Positions 43,030 through 52,125 of a stretch of DNA of 64,000 bases are shown piece after piece. Origin of the DNA: an uncultured Selenomonas sp. (GTDB lineage Bacteria > Bacillota > Negativicutes > Selenomonadales > Selenomonadaceae). Made by a program: the position numbers and the translations under genes. The stretch is from contig CAKPXP010000002.1 of NCBI GenBank assembly GCA_934202005.1, positions 97,774 to 161,773 of the forward strand, given 5' to 3'. The notes under the pieces were generated by a model that worked only from the letters and a program-made list of their open reading frames with translations, was not told where the DNA came from and ran no database searches. Position 1 is the stretch's first letter. The number at the start of each line of letters is the position of its first letter.

Positions 43030-43773
43030 GTGACGGATCTTGCGGAGGCGCTGAATGTCTCAGAGGTCACAATCCGCAAAGACCTCACCGCCCTGGAGCA
43101 GAAGGGGCTGCTTCATCGGGAGCATGGCTACGCCGTCATGAGTGCTTCAAACGAAGCCCTACATCAACTGTCTTTCAATTATGAACGAAAGCGACGTATT
43201 GCAGTGCGTGCAGCTGAGTCCGTCAAAAATGGTGAAACTGTCATGCTGACTTCCGGCGCCTGCTGCACGCTGCTGGCCGAGGAACTCGCCATCCAGAAGA
43301 ACGACGTGACCATCATCACGAATTCCGCATTCCTAGCCGCCTTTATCCGCAAATATCCGAAGACACATGTCATCCTGCTCGGCGGCGACTACCAGAATGA
43401 CGCACAGGTGCTCGTCGGACCGCTCGTCAGGGCGTGCGCCTCCCAGTTCAGTGCCGACAAGATTTTCGTGAGCCCGGACGGCTTCGGTGAGCAGGGCTCC
43501 ATGTCCGCGAACCTCGTGCGAGCGGAGTCCAGCCGTGCCATGGCAGAGAACGCGAACAAGAGCATCCTGCTTGCCGAGACAGCGACGCTCGACCGCAAGA
43601 GTCTCGTGCAGGAGTTCCCTCTCGATAAGATTGACTGCATTTATACGGACGCGCAGCCGCGCTGCGACACGCGCAACCAACTCGAACAGCACGGGGTTCA
43701 AATAGAGATGCCCCCCCAACCTCAAGGACTCACAGAGAGCCATTGCACCTGTCAGGGCAAAGCATCCTCATAA
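43030..43773 (+). CDS. DeoR-family regulator with an unclear 5' end
   Basis: The frame from GTG 43030 gives 247 residues: the second half of a DeoR helix-turn-helix (VSEVTIRKDLTALEQKGLLH) and a sugar-phosphate sensing domain (VMLTSGACCTLLAEELA, VILLGGDYQ, FVSPDGFGEQGSM, SILLAETATLDRK). Homologous sequence continues upstream in frame (RQTKLLDIVNREQKVSVTDL) to about 42982, but no ATG, GTG or TTG occurs there before a TGA at 42964. The ribosome site AGGAAAGGG lies at 42955. So either a rare start codon is used or a one-base change separated the start from the frame. A run of seven C near 43708 precedes an atypical tail. The regulated genes are unknown. Confidence 0.75.
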   Translation: MTDLAEALNVSEVTIRKDLTALEQKGLLHREHGYAVMSASNEALHQLSFNYERKRRIAVRAAESVKNGETVMLTSGACCTLLAEELAIQKNDVTIITNSAFLAAFIRKYPKTHVILLGGDYQNDAQVLVGPLVRACASQFSADKIFVSPDGFGEQGSMSANLVRAESSRAMAENANKSILLAETATLDRKSLVQEFPLDKIDCIYTDAQPRCDTRNQLEQHGVQIEMPPQPQGLTESHCTCQGKASS

Positions 43774-43775
43774 AT

Positions 43776-43818
43776 AAAAACGCCGTTGCGGATCATTGAT
43801 CCGCAACGGCGTTTTTTA
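43776..43818. terminator. Terminator between the DeoR-type gene and the DUF4127 gene
   Basis: AAAAACGCCGTTGCGGATCA and the matching ATCCGCAACGGCGTTTTTT form a nearly perfect stem with A and T runs on both sides. Next to it, GGAAGCACTGATACC near 43820 resembles a terminus of the 160-bp element. Confidence 0.88.
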
Positions 43819-43854
43819 TGGAAGCACTGATACCTTGGGTACTCCCATGTATTG

Positions 43855-45447
43855 TTATTTCCCCAGCGTGATATCCGCCTCGAACATGCGGTTCCACGGG
43901 AACGATACCGTAAGATCCGCGAGACCATTGAACGGCGGCAGATTCTCCTCTGCGAAGCGGATCAGGAAGCGCCGCGCGCGGCTCTCGACTGCCTCGCGCT
44001 TGCTGTCGAGACTGCCGTAGACGCCCTCTCCGCGCAGCCAGGTGAGCTGGCGCGCGAGGACACTGCGCACGTTGGCCTGATAGGCCCAGTCATCGAGATA
44101 GCGCGTGAGCAGGAGATCATCGACGGCGTCATTTTTCATGCGATGTGTGAGCATGCCCTCGCCGAGCACGAAGCCCGTGCTATTCGTCGCCGTATTCCAG
44201 CCCGCGTAGGCGCGGAGCTTGAAGAGCAGTCCGCGCGCCTTGAGCTCCTGCATGAGCGCGTTGTCGGCGCCGTTCGCGTAGGCGATATCCGCGACGCCGA
44301 CAGGATACCCCGCGTTCACATAATCCTCGACGATGCTCGCCATGAACTTCGTGCCCTCGCGCGCTGTCCCGTCGTTCGCGCGGTCGCTCGCCTCATACGT
44401 TTTGCCGTTCGGATTCGTGTTGACCGTCAGCACGAAGTCAGCCTTAGGAGGTGCATCAACTGCCATGCCGCCCGCTGCGGCGATGGCGTCGGCAATGGAC
44501 GCGCTGATGGGCTCATCGGAATAGGATGGAACCGTTGCGCCGCCGCGTCCCCAGTTATAGCGCACGAAGACGAAAGGCACCTGACGCTCGATGTCATTGA
44601 CGGCACGCGTCAGAAGCAGTATGCCGATCTCATCGATGCCCGCCATGGCCTGATAGCGCGTCTTGCCGAGATCCTTGCCATAGTCTGCGAGATGACGGCT
44701 CTCGAGGTGCGTCTGCGAGTATGGCGCATTGTCGTCACGGCCAAGCACGAAGTAGTTGAAGTCATTCGCGCGCGTGAGGTCGATGAGGCGCTTGTTCGCA
44801 TCGAAATTCTTCGCGCGGCGCCCCATCCAATCCGCGAGGGATTTCTGCGGGATGAGCTTCTCGAGGAACGCGTACTCCTTCTTCTCGCGGCGCGTGAGTC
44901 CCTCGACCTCCGCCTTGTCCTTGAGCACGGTGTAGCGGAAGATATCCGCGCCGTAGTTCCGATAGTAGCCCGGCTCCTCGTGGCCCGAGGCCTCGCCGGA
45001 GCGCGGCGTGCGCATGATGGAGCCGAAGACGTAGAGCGAGAGCTTCGGATTCTCCCTGCGGAACGCCGTGAACCTCTCCGCACGCGCGAGAATCTGCTCC
45101 TCCGTGTACTCGTGCTTGCGCGAGCCGACGAGACTGCCGTAGAGCATGGCGTCCGAGGAAATAACGGCCGCCCGGGCATCCTTGGCGTTCTCATCGAGCC
45201 ACTGCCAGAGCTCGTCTGGATGACCGAGGTCTTGACGGTTGCCGAGCAGATTTTCCGGCGGCACGATTACATCGTAGCCGAGCTTCTCGACGGCGGCCGC
45301 CGTCTGTTTGTCAGAAATCGGCCGGTTGTCGTGCGGGATGAAGATGATCTTGTCCGGCGCCTTTTCCTTGTGGCGCGCGCCCGCGCTGGGCAACGCGGCG
45401 AACAGCACGCAGAGCAGCACGCAGAGACATCTGAGCCATCGTTTCAT
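43855..45447 (-). CDS. Secreted DUF4127 protein
   Basis: The 530-residue protein has a signal peptide (MKRWLRCLCVLLCVLFAA..., cleavage near SAGA). The DUF4127 opening DKIIFIPHDNRPISDKQTAA follows, then conserved blocks AVISSDAMLYGSLVGSRKHE, YFVLGRDDNAPYSQTHLE and IDEIGILLLTRAVND. The many Asp, His and Arg residues look like an enzyme surface, but no activity is established for the family. It probably works in the periplasm. The start at 45447 follows GGAGGGAGGA. It lies 26 bases behind the preceding gene and is the last of three genes in one direction (DUF2225 protein, unknown protein, DUF4127). Confidence 0.85.
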   Translation of the reverse strand: MKRWLRCLCVLLCVLFAALPSAGARHKEKAPDKIIFIPHDNRPISDKQTAAAVEKLGYDVIVPPENLLGNRQDLGHPDELWQWLDENAKDARAAVISSDAMLYGSLVGSRKHEYTEEQILARAERFTAFRRENPKLSLYVFGSIMRTPRSGEASGHEEPGYYRNYGADIFRYTVLKDKAEVEGLTRREKKEYAFLEKLIPQKSLADWMGRRAKNFDANKRLIDLTRANDFNYFVLGRDDNAPYSQTHLESRHLADYGKDLGKTRYQAMAGIDEIGILLLTRAVNDIERQVPFVFVRYNWGRGGATVPSYSDEPISASIADAIAAAGGMAVDAPPKADFVLTVNTNPNGKTYEASDRANDGTAREGTKFMASIVEDYVNAGYPVGVADIAYANGADNALMQELKARGLLFKLRAYAGWNTATNSTGFVLGEGMLTHRMKNDAVDDLLLTRYLDDWAYQANVRSVLARQLTWLRGEGVYGSLDSKREAVESRARRFLIRFAEENLPPFNGLADLTVSFPWNRMFEADITLGK

Positions 45448-45473
45448 AGGTTCCTCCCTCCGTTTCTCTCGTA

Positions 45474-46154
45474 TCACTTCACAATTTCAAGCAACGATGC
45501 CTTTACATCGTCCGGCACATCGAGCCGCGTCTCAAAGAGGATACCTCCCTCCTGCGGCGTCGCGCTCTTGATCTCTATCATATCGAGCAGGCGATGACCG
45601 CGCACCTCTGTCTGACCGAAGCGCGAGGCCGCGAGCACGCTGCTGTAATCGACGAAGACCGTATTGTGCTTGATCGTCACAGGCAGATTCTCTGGCATCT
45701 CAAGATGCCCGACCATGCGCTCCGCCATGGAGAGCGAGAGGCGCGAAAAGACCCAGCTCATAAGGCCGTGCTGCGGGATATTTTTCTCCCGCACACGGAA
45801 CTTCATGTACGACTTGTCGCCGTCGTGCACGAAATCCTCGATGGTGCCTGTAAGTTCCACAGGGCCGACCCTGCGCGTGTCCGCCGTGATCTTCAGGCGG
45901 CCGTTCGCGAGCGATTGGAGCCTGAGCCCCTTGACAGGCGCCTTGTCGCCTGCGTCCGCGAGCGACTTTGCGATGGCATCGTTCATCATCTCATCCGATA
46001 GGAAGAGCTTGCCGTCCGCGATCTGCTCAAGCGTCGCGTGATCCCAAGTGTCGCGCACGACTTGGAGCGCCGGGCCGTAGTCCTTGACGGCCTGCTCGAC
46101 CTTCGCGATGTCGATCTTCGCGAGCGCCTGCTGCCAGTTTGCCGGCATATCCAT
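45474..46154 (-). CDS. Protein of unknown function, possibly lipid-binding (DUF2993-like)
   Basis: The 226-residue protein has no signal peptide and no long hydrophobic segment. It alternates helices (about 1-70) with beta-rich sequence (about 75-225; LRLQSLANGRLKITADTRRV, DKSYMKFRVREKNIP, TVFVDYSSVLAAS). The strand pattern and LADAG-x-KGLRLQSL stretch recall DUF2993-type lipid-binding proteins, but this is weak. It lies between the DUF2225 and DUF4127 genes, 26 bases from the latter, so the three may share a task at the cell envelope. Confidence 0.65.
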   Translation of the reverse strand: MDMPANWQQALAKIDIAKVEQAVKDYGPALQVVRDTWDHATLEQIADGKLFLSDEMMNDAIAKSLADAGDKAPVKGLRLQSLANGRLKITADTRRVGPVELTGTIEDFVHDGDKSYMKFRVREKNIPQHGLMSWVFSRLSLSMAERMVGHLEMPENLPVTIKHNTVFVDYSSVLAASRFGQTEVRGHRLLDMIEIKSATPQEGGILFETRLDVPDDVKASLLEIVK

Positions 46155-46243
46155 AAAGCTATCTCCTCCTTACGAAAGCATGCAGATCGTGCGCCCCGTG
46201 TCGTCCCGCCGGGTCTCGCACCGATGAGAGACTGCCGCGTGCC

Positions 46244-46930
46244 TCAAGCCCCCGCCGCGTCTTTTTTCTCACGGATCTCCTGCCAGAGATCGCGCGCATG
46301 GTCGTAGATTTTCGGATCCATGACGCGCAGATTCTGGTCGCCGATGATACGGGAGAGATATTGCGTCGCCTTCTCCGTCTCACCGAGCCGATAATAGATG
46401 GCACCGATGAGATAGATGACCATGTTGTCCGTCATCGCGCCCTGCGGATAGTGCTCTTTCATGATGGACTGGTCATAGAGCTCCGCCACATGCCGCATCG
46501 CTTCCTGCTCATGCGCCTCGTCTCCTGCCGAGCGATAGACCCAGCCGAGATGCAGGTAGAGCCCCGCGCGGTGCGCGAGCGAAGCGTCGATGAGCTCCGC
46601 ATAGTAGATGGCGAGCTTATAGGAGGCGACGGCCTCCGGCACGCCGCGCACCGGTGTGAACTCGAGCGCGAGTTGACGCTTGCTCAGGAACTCGCGGATC
46701 TTCTGCTTATTGCGCGCGGGGAGCGGCGTGAGAAAATGCTTCTCGTCCGCCGCGAAGCCGCAGTGCTCGCAGAACCAGATATGATAATAGTAGGGATTGA
46801 TGCCCTTATAGTGAACGCAGAAATCCTCGTCCGTCTTCTCCGCGATGATCCGCGATTTCAGCTTGATGACGCGTGTCGTTTCACCGCAGATCGGGCACGG
46901 CTTCTCAACGACAAATGTATATTCCCCCAT
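46244..46930 (-). CDS. DUF2225 protein with zinc-ribbon-like N-terminus
   Basis: The 228-residue protein starts MGEYTFVVEKPCPICGETTR. CPIC and, further on, CEHCG (about 50-56) probably bind zinc. The rest (about 75-215) is helical with TPR-like pairs (YAELIDASLAHRAGLYLHLG, YLIGAIYYRLGETEKATQYL), as in DUF2225 proteins. No activity is known for the family. The start at 46930 follows AAGGAG at nine bases. It is the first of a three-gene unit with the two genes downstream; the next gene starts after 89 bases. Confidence 0.85.
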   Translation of the reverse strand: MGEYTFVVEKPCPICGETTRVIKLKSRIIAEKTDEDFCVHYKGINPYYYHIWFCEHCGFAADEKHFLTPLPARNKQKIREFLSKRQLALEFTPVRGVPEAVASYKLAIYYAELIDASLAHRAGLYLHLGWVYRSAGDEAHEQEAMRHVAELYDQSIMKEHYPQGAMTDNMVIYLIGAIYYRLGETEKATQYLSRIIGDQNLRVMDPKIYDHARDLWQEIREKKDAAGA

Positions 46931-46977
46931 GCATGCATGCTCCTTCCCTAGATGTTCCATTATCGTATCATAGATTC

Positions 46978-47013
46978 CTTAAAAAGAAAAGAGCCGTGCG
47001 CTCGCACAGCTCC
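46978..47013 (-). terminator. Terminator of the glycogen gene block
   Basis: GAGCCGTGCG and CGCACAGCTC form a stem with one mismatch. On the minus strand CTTTTCTTTTT follows. It lies 88 bases behind the stop of the GH13-GH77 gene. Confidence 0.8.
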
Positions 47014-47101
47014 TTCCCCTTGCTTTGATGACCTATGAGCCATCGCACAGAGCACATCGTTTTCGGTGACGTTTGTCTTTCCGCGGACTGGCCAAGCCGT
47101 C

Positions 47102-50100
47102 TCAATAGCGCCCATACTCCTCCGCGAGCGCACGAAGCGCCTTCGCGTCGAGCGCCATGAGGTAGTCCGGCTTCAGGCACCACTTCCAGTTGAGACCGAT
47201 GGTGCCCGGCGTATTCATGCGGGCGCGGCTGTCGAGGCCGAGCAGATCCTGCATCGGCACGATGGCCAGGCGCGCGCGCGACGCGTAGGCGAAGCGGATG
47301 AGCTTTTTCGTGACGTCCTGCGGGTTTTCCTTGTCCGCGCCGATGAGCTGCGCGACGGCTGCCTGCGTCGGCTCGTTGATGTCCTTCGTGAACCAGCCGA
47401 CCGTCGTGTTGTTGTCGTGCGTGCCCGTGTAGATGACGCTGTTCTCCGGCGCGACAAAGCCGATGCGTCCCTTGTCATTGAGGAAGAGCGTGAAGTGAAG
47501 CACCTTCATGCCCGGGAAGCCGCAGTCGTCGCGCAGCTTCTCGACCTCGTCGGTGATGATGCCGAGGTCCTCCGCCACGATGGGCAGGTCGCCGACCGCC
47601 GCGCGCACGGCATCAAAGAGCTCCTTGCCCGGCCCTTTCACCCAGCGGCCGTTGACGGCGGTCTTCGCCTTGCCGTCGATCTCCCAGAATGCCTCGAAGC
47701 CGCGGAAGTGGTCGATGCGCACGATGTCGACGAGCGAGAAGAGCTTGCGGAAGCGCGCGATCCACCAGGCGTAGCCCTCGTCCTTCATCGCCTGCCAGTT
47801 GTACTGCGGGTTGCCCCAGAGCTGGCCCGTCGCGCTGAAGTAGTCGGGCGGAACCCCCGCGACCGTCTTGGGCGTGCCGTCGATGTTGAGGTCGAAGAGC
47901 GGCTGATGCGCCCAGACATCGGCGCTGTCCTGCGAGAGGAAGATCGGCATGTCGCCGAGGATGCGGATGCCCTTCTTGGCCGCGTAGTCGTGAAGACGCT
48001 GCCACTGCGCGTCGAAGAGGAACTGCATGTATTTCGCAAAGCCCACATGCTCCTCGAGACGCGCCGCGAGTTCTTCGAGGGCCTTCGGCTCCCTGCGCTT
48101 CACGGCCTCCGGCCATTTCGTCCAATCCTCATGCTTGAAATCGGCCTTCGCCGCGACGAAGAGCGCATAGTCGTCGAGCCACGCCGCCTCGCGCGCACAG
48201 AACGCCTGGTATTCCGGCAGTTCCTCACCGCCCGCCTTGAGGAAACGCGCGTACGATTTCTTCAGGCACTTTTGCTTGAACGTCCAGACGCGCGTGAAGT
48301 CGACGAACGAACCGCCGCCCTGGTAGAGCATTTTCGTCTCCGCGGCCTGGAGCCAGCCCTTCTCCACGAGGTCGTCGAGGTCGATGAGCATCGGATTGCC
48401 CGCGAAGGCCGACGGCGACTGATAAGGAGAGTAGCCGAAGTCCACGGGGCCGAGCGGCAGGATCTGCCAGACCTTCTGCCCGGCCTCCGCGAGGAAGTCA
48501 AGGAACGCATAGGCCGCCTTGCCGAGGTCGCCAATGCCGTATTTCGTCGGCAGCGAGGTCGGATGCAGCAGCACGCCCGCCGCACGCTCGTAGCGCTGCG
48601 GCTCGACCTGCTCGCGCAGCAACATGCCATGAATGGGCTTCACGGTCACCGTGACCTGCCCGCGCACGACATCGTAACGGCGCTCAGGATGGAACGCGTC
48701 GACGAAGACGCCCTCCGCGAAGTCGCCGACATCGAGCGTCACGGTCCTTTCCTCGCTGCGGTGGCGATTGAAAATCGCGATGTAGGCATCGTTTTCCGCC
48801 TTCGCCCCGAAGACGTCATGACCGCTGCGGATGAGGCGCGCGAACGCGAGGAGATCGCCATCGCCATAGAGCGGCAGGAGCTCGCCCGTCTGGAGCGCCG
48901 CGTGCTCGTTGCGCTCCTTGATATAGCGGCGGAACCGCGACTGCACATAGGTATCGCCGTACTCCCAGTTATAGGGGCGGCGGTTGTACGGATCCTTGAA
49001 GCCCTGCATCGCGATCTCGTCGCCGTAGTAGACGGAGGGAACGCCAGGATACGTCATCTGGAAGAGCACGGCCATCAGGAGGCGCGCCGTGCCGAGGTTG
49101 TAGTGATCGTCGTCCATGTGGTAGCGCGACTGCTCGACAGCCGGCATGCCGTCGTAGAACGGTGCCTCGCCGAGGAACGTGAGCGCGCGCACGACATCGT
49201 GGCTGCCGATGAGATTCATCATCGCGTAGAAATTTTCCTTCGGATAGTTCTCGCGCAGGCTCTCCATGCGGCGCATGGCAAGGCCGCCGTCGATGTAGCC
49301 CATGAGGAAGTCAAAGAGATGCTTGCGCAGCGGGTAGTTCATCGCGGAGTCCATCTCGTGGCCGCAGAGGTACTCGCGCTGCTGTCCGTAGGCGACCTTG
49401 TGCGAGGCGTCCTCCCAGACCTCGCCGATCATCACGGCGTCGGGATCCGTCGCCTTGAGCTCCTTGTAGAACGCCTGTGAGAAGGCCGCGGGCAGCTCGT
49501 CGATGACGTCGAGGCGCCAGCCGCTGATGCCCTCGCGCATCCAGTGGTGGAGCACGCTGTCCTCGCTGTGGATGATGAAGTCCATGTAGGAGGGCGTCGT
49601 CTCCGTGACATCGGGGAGTGTGTTGAAATTCCACCAGCACTCGTAGTCGTTCGGAAAGTTGCGGAAATTATACCACTCATAGTACGGCGAGTCCTTCGAC
49701 TGATAGGCGCCGACCGTATCGTACTGGCCCTGCCGGTTGAAATAGCGGCTGTTGCTGCCCGTATGGCTGAACACACCGTCGAGCAGGATGTGCATGCCCT
49801 GTTTTTTCGCCGCGTCGACGAGATGGCGGAAATCCTCGTTCGTGCCGAGGATCGGATCGATCTTCAGATAATCGCCCGTGTCGTAGTGATGGTTGCTCTC
49901 CGACTCGAAGACCGGGTTGAGGTAGATGGTGTTGATGCCGAGTTCCTTGAGATACGGCAGCTTCGACTCAATGCCCTTGAGATTGCCGCCGAAGAAATCA
50001 TAGGCGACGATTTCCTTCGTATCGGAATCCTTGTAGTAGCAGGGATCGTCCTGCCAGGAGGCATGGTAGACCGCACCGCGTTTCTCGATGAGTTTGTCGC

Positions 50101-50560
50101 CGATGCGGCAGAAACGATCGGGGAAGATCTGGTACATGACGGCGTGCTTGAACCAGTCCGGGGTCTTTGCGCCCTTGTCGTAGACGGTGATCTGAAAGGA
50201 CGGCGGCACCTGATCATAGAGCGCACCCTCGCCGCCAAGCTGTTCCTGGTTATTCCCATAGAACTGCGTGCCCGTCGAGGTCACGATGATGAAGTAATAC
50301 CAGAGCAGGCAGCCCGTTTCCGGCATGGGAACCTTCGTCTTATAGAACTTCTCCTCCACCTCCATATCGGCGTCTGTCGCGAGCGGATAGAGCTTCTCGC
50401 CCTTCCCCTCCTGCCAGAGGCGCAGCAGCACCTGGCGGATGTCCTCGCGCGTCTTGAGTCTCAGCCCCAGCTGCAGGATGCTGCCGGCCTCGACAGCTCC
50501 GATGGTGGAACGATAATAGATATTCTGGGAATTATGCTCTGCCTGCTCTCGCTCAATCAT
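47102..50560 (-). CDS. GH13-GH77 fusion: alpha-glucan hydrolase and 4-alpha-glucanotransferase
   Basis: This 1152-residue cytoplasmic protein joins two enzymes. After an N-terminal beta-domain (about 1-130) comes a GH13 barrel (about 135-560) with DGVFSHTG (about 261-268), nucleophile Asp in GWRLDVIDE (about 351), acid/base Glu in MIGEVWE (about 380) and GSHD (about 453-455). From about 655 a GH77 (MalQ) domain follows with LHPTSLPTKYGIGDLG, RIDHFRGFEAFWEI, the acid/base in VAEDLGIIT and THDNNTT. The first part probably debranches or trims glucans (neopullulanase type); the second disproportionates the products. The start at 50560 follows GGGGAG. It is downstream of glgA behind a short terminator. 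Confidence 0.92.
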   Translation of the reverse strand: MIEREQAEHNSQNIYYRSTIGAVEAGSILQLGLRLKTREDIRQVLLRLWQEGKGEKLYPLATDADMEVEEKFYKTKVPMPETGCLLWYYFIIVTSTGTQFYGNNQEQLGGEGALYDQVPPSFQITVYDKGAKTPDWFKHAVMYQIFPDRFCRIGDKLIEKRGAVYHASWQDDPCYYKDSDTKEIVAYDFFGGNLKGIESKLPYLKELGINTIYLNPVFESESNHHYDTGDYLKIDPILGTNEDFRHLVDAAKKQGMHILLDGVFSHTGSNSRYFNRQGQYDTVGAYQSKDSPYYEWYNFRNFPNDYECWWNFNTLPDVTETTPSYMDFIIHSEDSVLHHWMREGISGWRLDVIDELPAAFSQAFYKELKATDPDAVMIGEVWEDASHKVAYGQQREYLCGHEMDSAMNYPLRKHLFDFLMGYIDGGLAMRRMESLRENYPKENFYAMMNLIGSHDVVRALTFLGEAPFYDGMPAVEQSRYHMDDDHYNLGTARLLMAVLFQMTYPGVPSVYYGDEIAMQGFKDPYNRRPYNWEYGDTYVQSRFRRYIKERNEHAALQTGELLPLYGDGDLLAFARLIRSGHDVFGAKAENDAYIAIFNRHRSEERTVTLDVGDFAEGVFVDAFHPERRYDVVRGQVTVTVKPIHGMLLREQVEPQRYERAAGVLLHPTSLPTKYGIGDLGKAAYAFLDFLAEAGQKVWQILPLGPVDFGYSPYQSPSAFAGNPMLIDLDDLVEKGWLQAAETKMLYQGGGSFVDFTRVWTFKQKCLKKSYARFLKAGGEELPEYQAFCAREAAWLDDYALFVAAKADFKHEDWTKWPEAVKRREPKALEELAARLEEHVGFAKYMQFLFDAQWQRLHDYAAKKGIRILGDMPIFLSQDSADVWAHQPLFDLNIDGTPKTVAGVPPDYFSATGQLWGNPQYNWQAMKDEGYAWWIARFRKLFSLVDIVRIDHFRGFEAFWEIDGKAKTAVNGRWVKGPGKELFDAVRAAVGDLPIVAEDLGIITDEVEKLRDDCGFPGMKVLHFTLFLNDKGRIGFVAPENSVIYTGTHDNNTTVGWFTKDINEPTQAAVAQLIGADKENPQDVTKKLIRFAYASRARLAIVPMQDLLGLDSRARMNTPGTIGLNWKWCLKPDYLMALDAKALRALAEEYGRY

Positions 50561-50630
50561 GGCTCTCTCCCCTTGTCTGGAATGAATTTCTTCCTTCGGA
50601 TTATGGTGCAAATCATGGACTATCATGAAG

Positions 50631-50655
50631 AAAACCCGGCACCATGTGCCGGGCT
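50631..50655 (-). terminator. Terminator between glgA and the GH13-GH77 gene
   Basis: GCCCGGCAC-ATG-GTGCCGGG on the minus strand, followed by TTTTCTTC. The stem is short, so partial read-through into the next gene is likely. Confidence 0.65.
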
Positions 50656-50674
50656 CTCTGACCTGGCAACTGTT

Positions 50675-52111
50675 TTACTTTGCGGTCAGTCTTTCATAGA
50701 GTGCTTCGTATTCTTTTGCCGAACGCTTCCAGCTGTAATCAGCCTGTACGGCGTTGAACTGGATCTTGTGCCAGATCTCGTAGCTGCCGTAGAAGCTGAG
50801 TGCACGCTTGAGCGCATACATCATCTCATGCGCATTGAAGTTTTCAAAGACGAACCCGTTGCCTTCCTGCGTATACTTGTTGTACTGCTGAACGGTATCC
50901 CTGAGGCCGCCCGTCTGGCGCACGACAGGAATCGTACCATAGCGCAGCGCGATGAGCTGGCCGATACCGCACGGCTCGTAGTTCGACGGCATGAGGAAGA
51001 TGTCCGCACCTGCGTAGATGCGCTGCGCAAGCTCATTGGAAAAATAGATATTGACCGATACCTTCTTCGGATAGCGCCAAGCGAGGCCTTTGAACCAGTC
51101 CTCATAGCGCTTCTCACCGGTGCCGAGGACGACGAGCTGGATGTCCTCATGCTGGAGGATCTCATCCATCATGCGCACGACGAGATCCATGCCCTTCGGC
51201 TCAACGAGACGCGAGACGATGGCAATGAGCGGCACATTACGACGCTCGGGCAGGCCGAGCGACTTCTGCAACGCAATCTTGTTATCGAGCTTGCGATCGA
51301 GACTCTCCTCGTCGTACGTCTCGAAGATGTACTTATCCGTGCGCGGATTGTAGACACTATAGTCGATGCCATTCACGATGCCCGAGAGATCCTGCTCGCG
51401 GCTCCGCAGCAGGCCGTCAAGATGCTCGCCAAAATACGGATACTGGATCTCCTTCGCGTACGTCTTTGACACCGTCGTGATGGCGTCCGCATAGATGATG
51501 CCGCCCTTCATGAAGTTCACAGCGTCGTAGAACTCGAGATCGCCGTTGTTGAAATACTTCCAATCGAGGCCGAGCACATCAGGCATGACATCCTTCGGAA
51601 AGACGCCCTGATACTTGAGATTGTGGATGGTGTAGACGGTCTTGATGCGCTCGTAGCGCGCATCCCCCATATGCTCGAGCTTGAGAAACACATTCACAAG
51701 TCCCGCATGCCAGTCGTTTGTGTGAATGACATCCGGCCAGAAGTCCATCGCCGGCAGGAGGTCGAGCACCGCGCGGCTGAAGAAAGAGAAACGCTCCGCG
51801 TCGTCGTCGTAGCCGTAAAACCCTTCGCGATTGAAATATTCCTCGTTGTCGACGAAGTAATACGTCACACCGTCGAGCTCGTACTTGTCAAGGCCGACGT
51901 ATTTCTTGCGCCAGGCCACGGGGAGCTCGCCGTCATAGACGTGCTCCATCGCGTTCCTGTACGCCTCGGGAATCTTGCCGAACTTCGGCATGATGACCCG
52001 CACATCCACGCCATCGGCCTTGAGTGCCTTCGGCAGGGAGCCTGCAACATCTGCCAGCCCCCCCGTCTTGGCAAACGGCACAGCCTCTGCTGCAACATAA
52101 AGAATCTTCAT
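50675..52111 (-). CDS. glgA: Glycogen synthase
   Basis: This 478-residue GT5 enzyme adds glucose from ADP-glucose to the growing alpha-1,4 chain. The N-terminus MKILYVAAEAVPFAKTGGLA carries the ADP-glucose contact KTGGLADV. The C-terminal domain shows SRLVEPKGMDLVV and EPCGIGQLIALRYGTIPVV, with the catalytic Glu in EPCG. Length is normal. The start at 52111 follows AGGAGG at nine bases, 14 bases behind the glgB stop, so the two are translated from one messenger. Part of the glgC-D-P-B-A operon. Confidence 0.96.
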   Translation of the reverse strand: MKILYVAAEAVPFAKTGGLADVAGSLPKALKADGVDVRVIMPKFGKIPEAYRNAMEHVYDGELPVAWRKKYVGLDKYELDGVTYYFVDNEEYFNREGFYGYDDDAERFSFFSRAVLDLLPAMDFWPDVIHTNDWHAGLVNVFLKLEHMGDARYERIKTVYTIHNLKYQGVFPKDVMPDVLGLDWKYFNNGDLEFYDAVNFMKGGIIYADAITTVSKTYAKEIQYPYFGEHLDGLLRSREQDLSGIVNGIDYSVYNPRTDKYIFETYDEESLDRKLDNKIALQKSLGLPERRNVPLIAIVSRLVEPKGMDLVVRMMDEILQHEDIQLVVLGTGEKRYEDWFKGLAWRYPKKVSVNIYFSNELAQRIYAGADIFLMPSNYEPCGIGQLIALRYGTIPVVRQTGGLRDTVQQYNKYTQEGNGFVFENFNAHEMMYALKRALSFYGSYEIWHKIQFNAVQADYSWKRSAKEYEALYERLTAK

Positions 52112-52125
52112 CTCACACATCCTCC

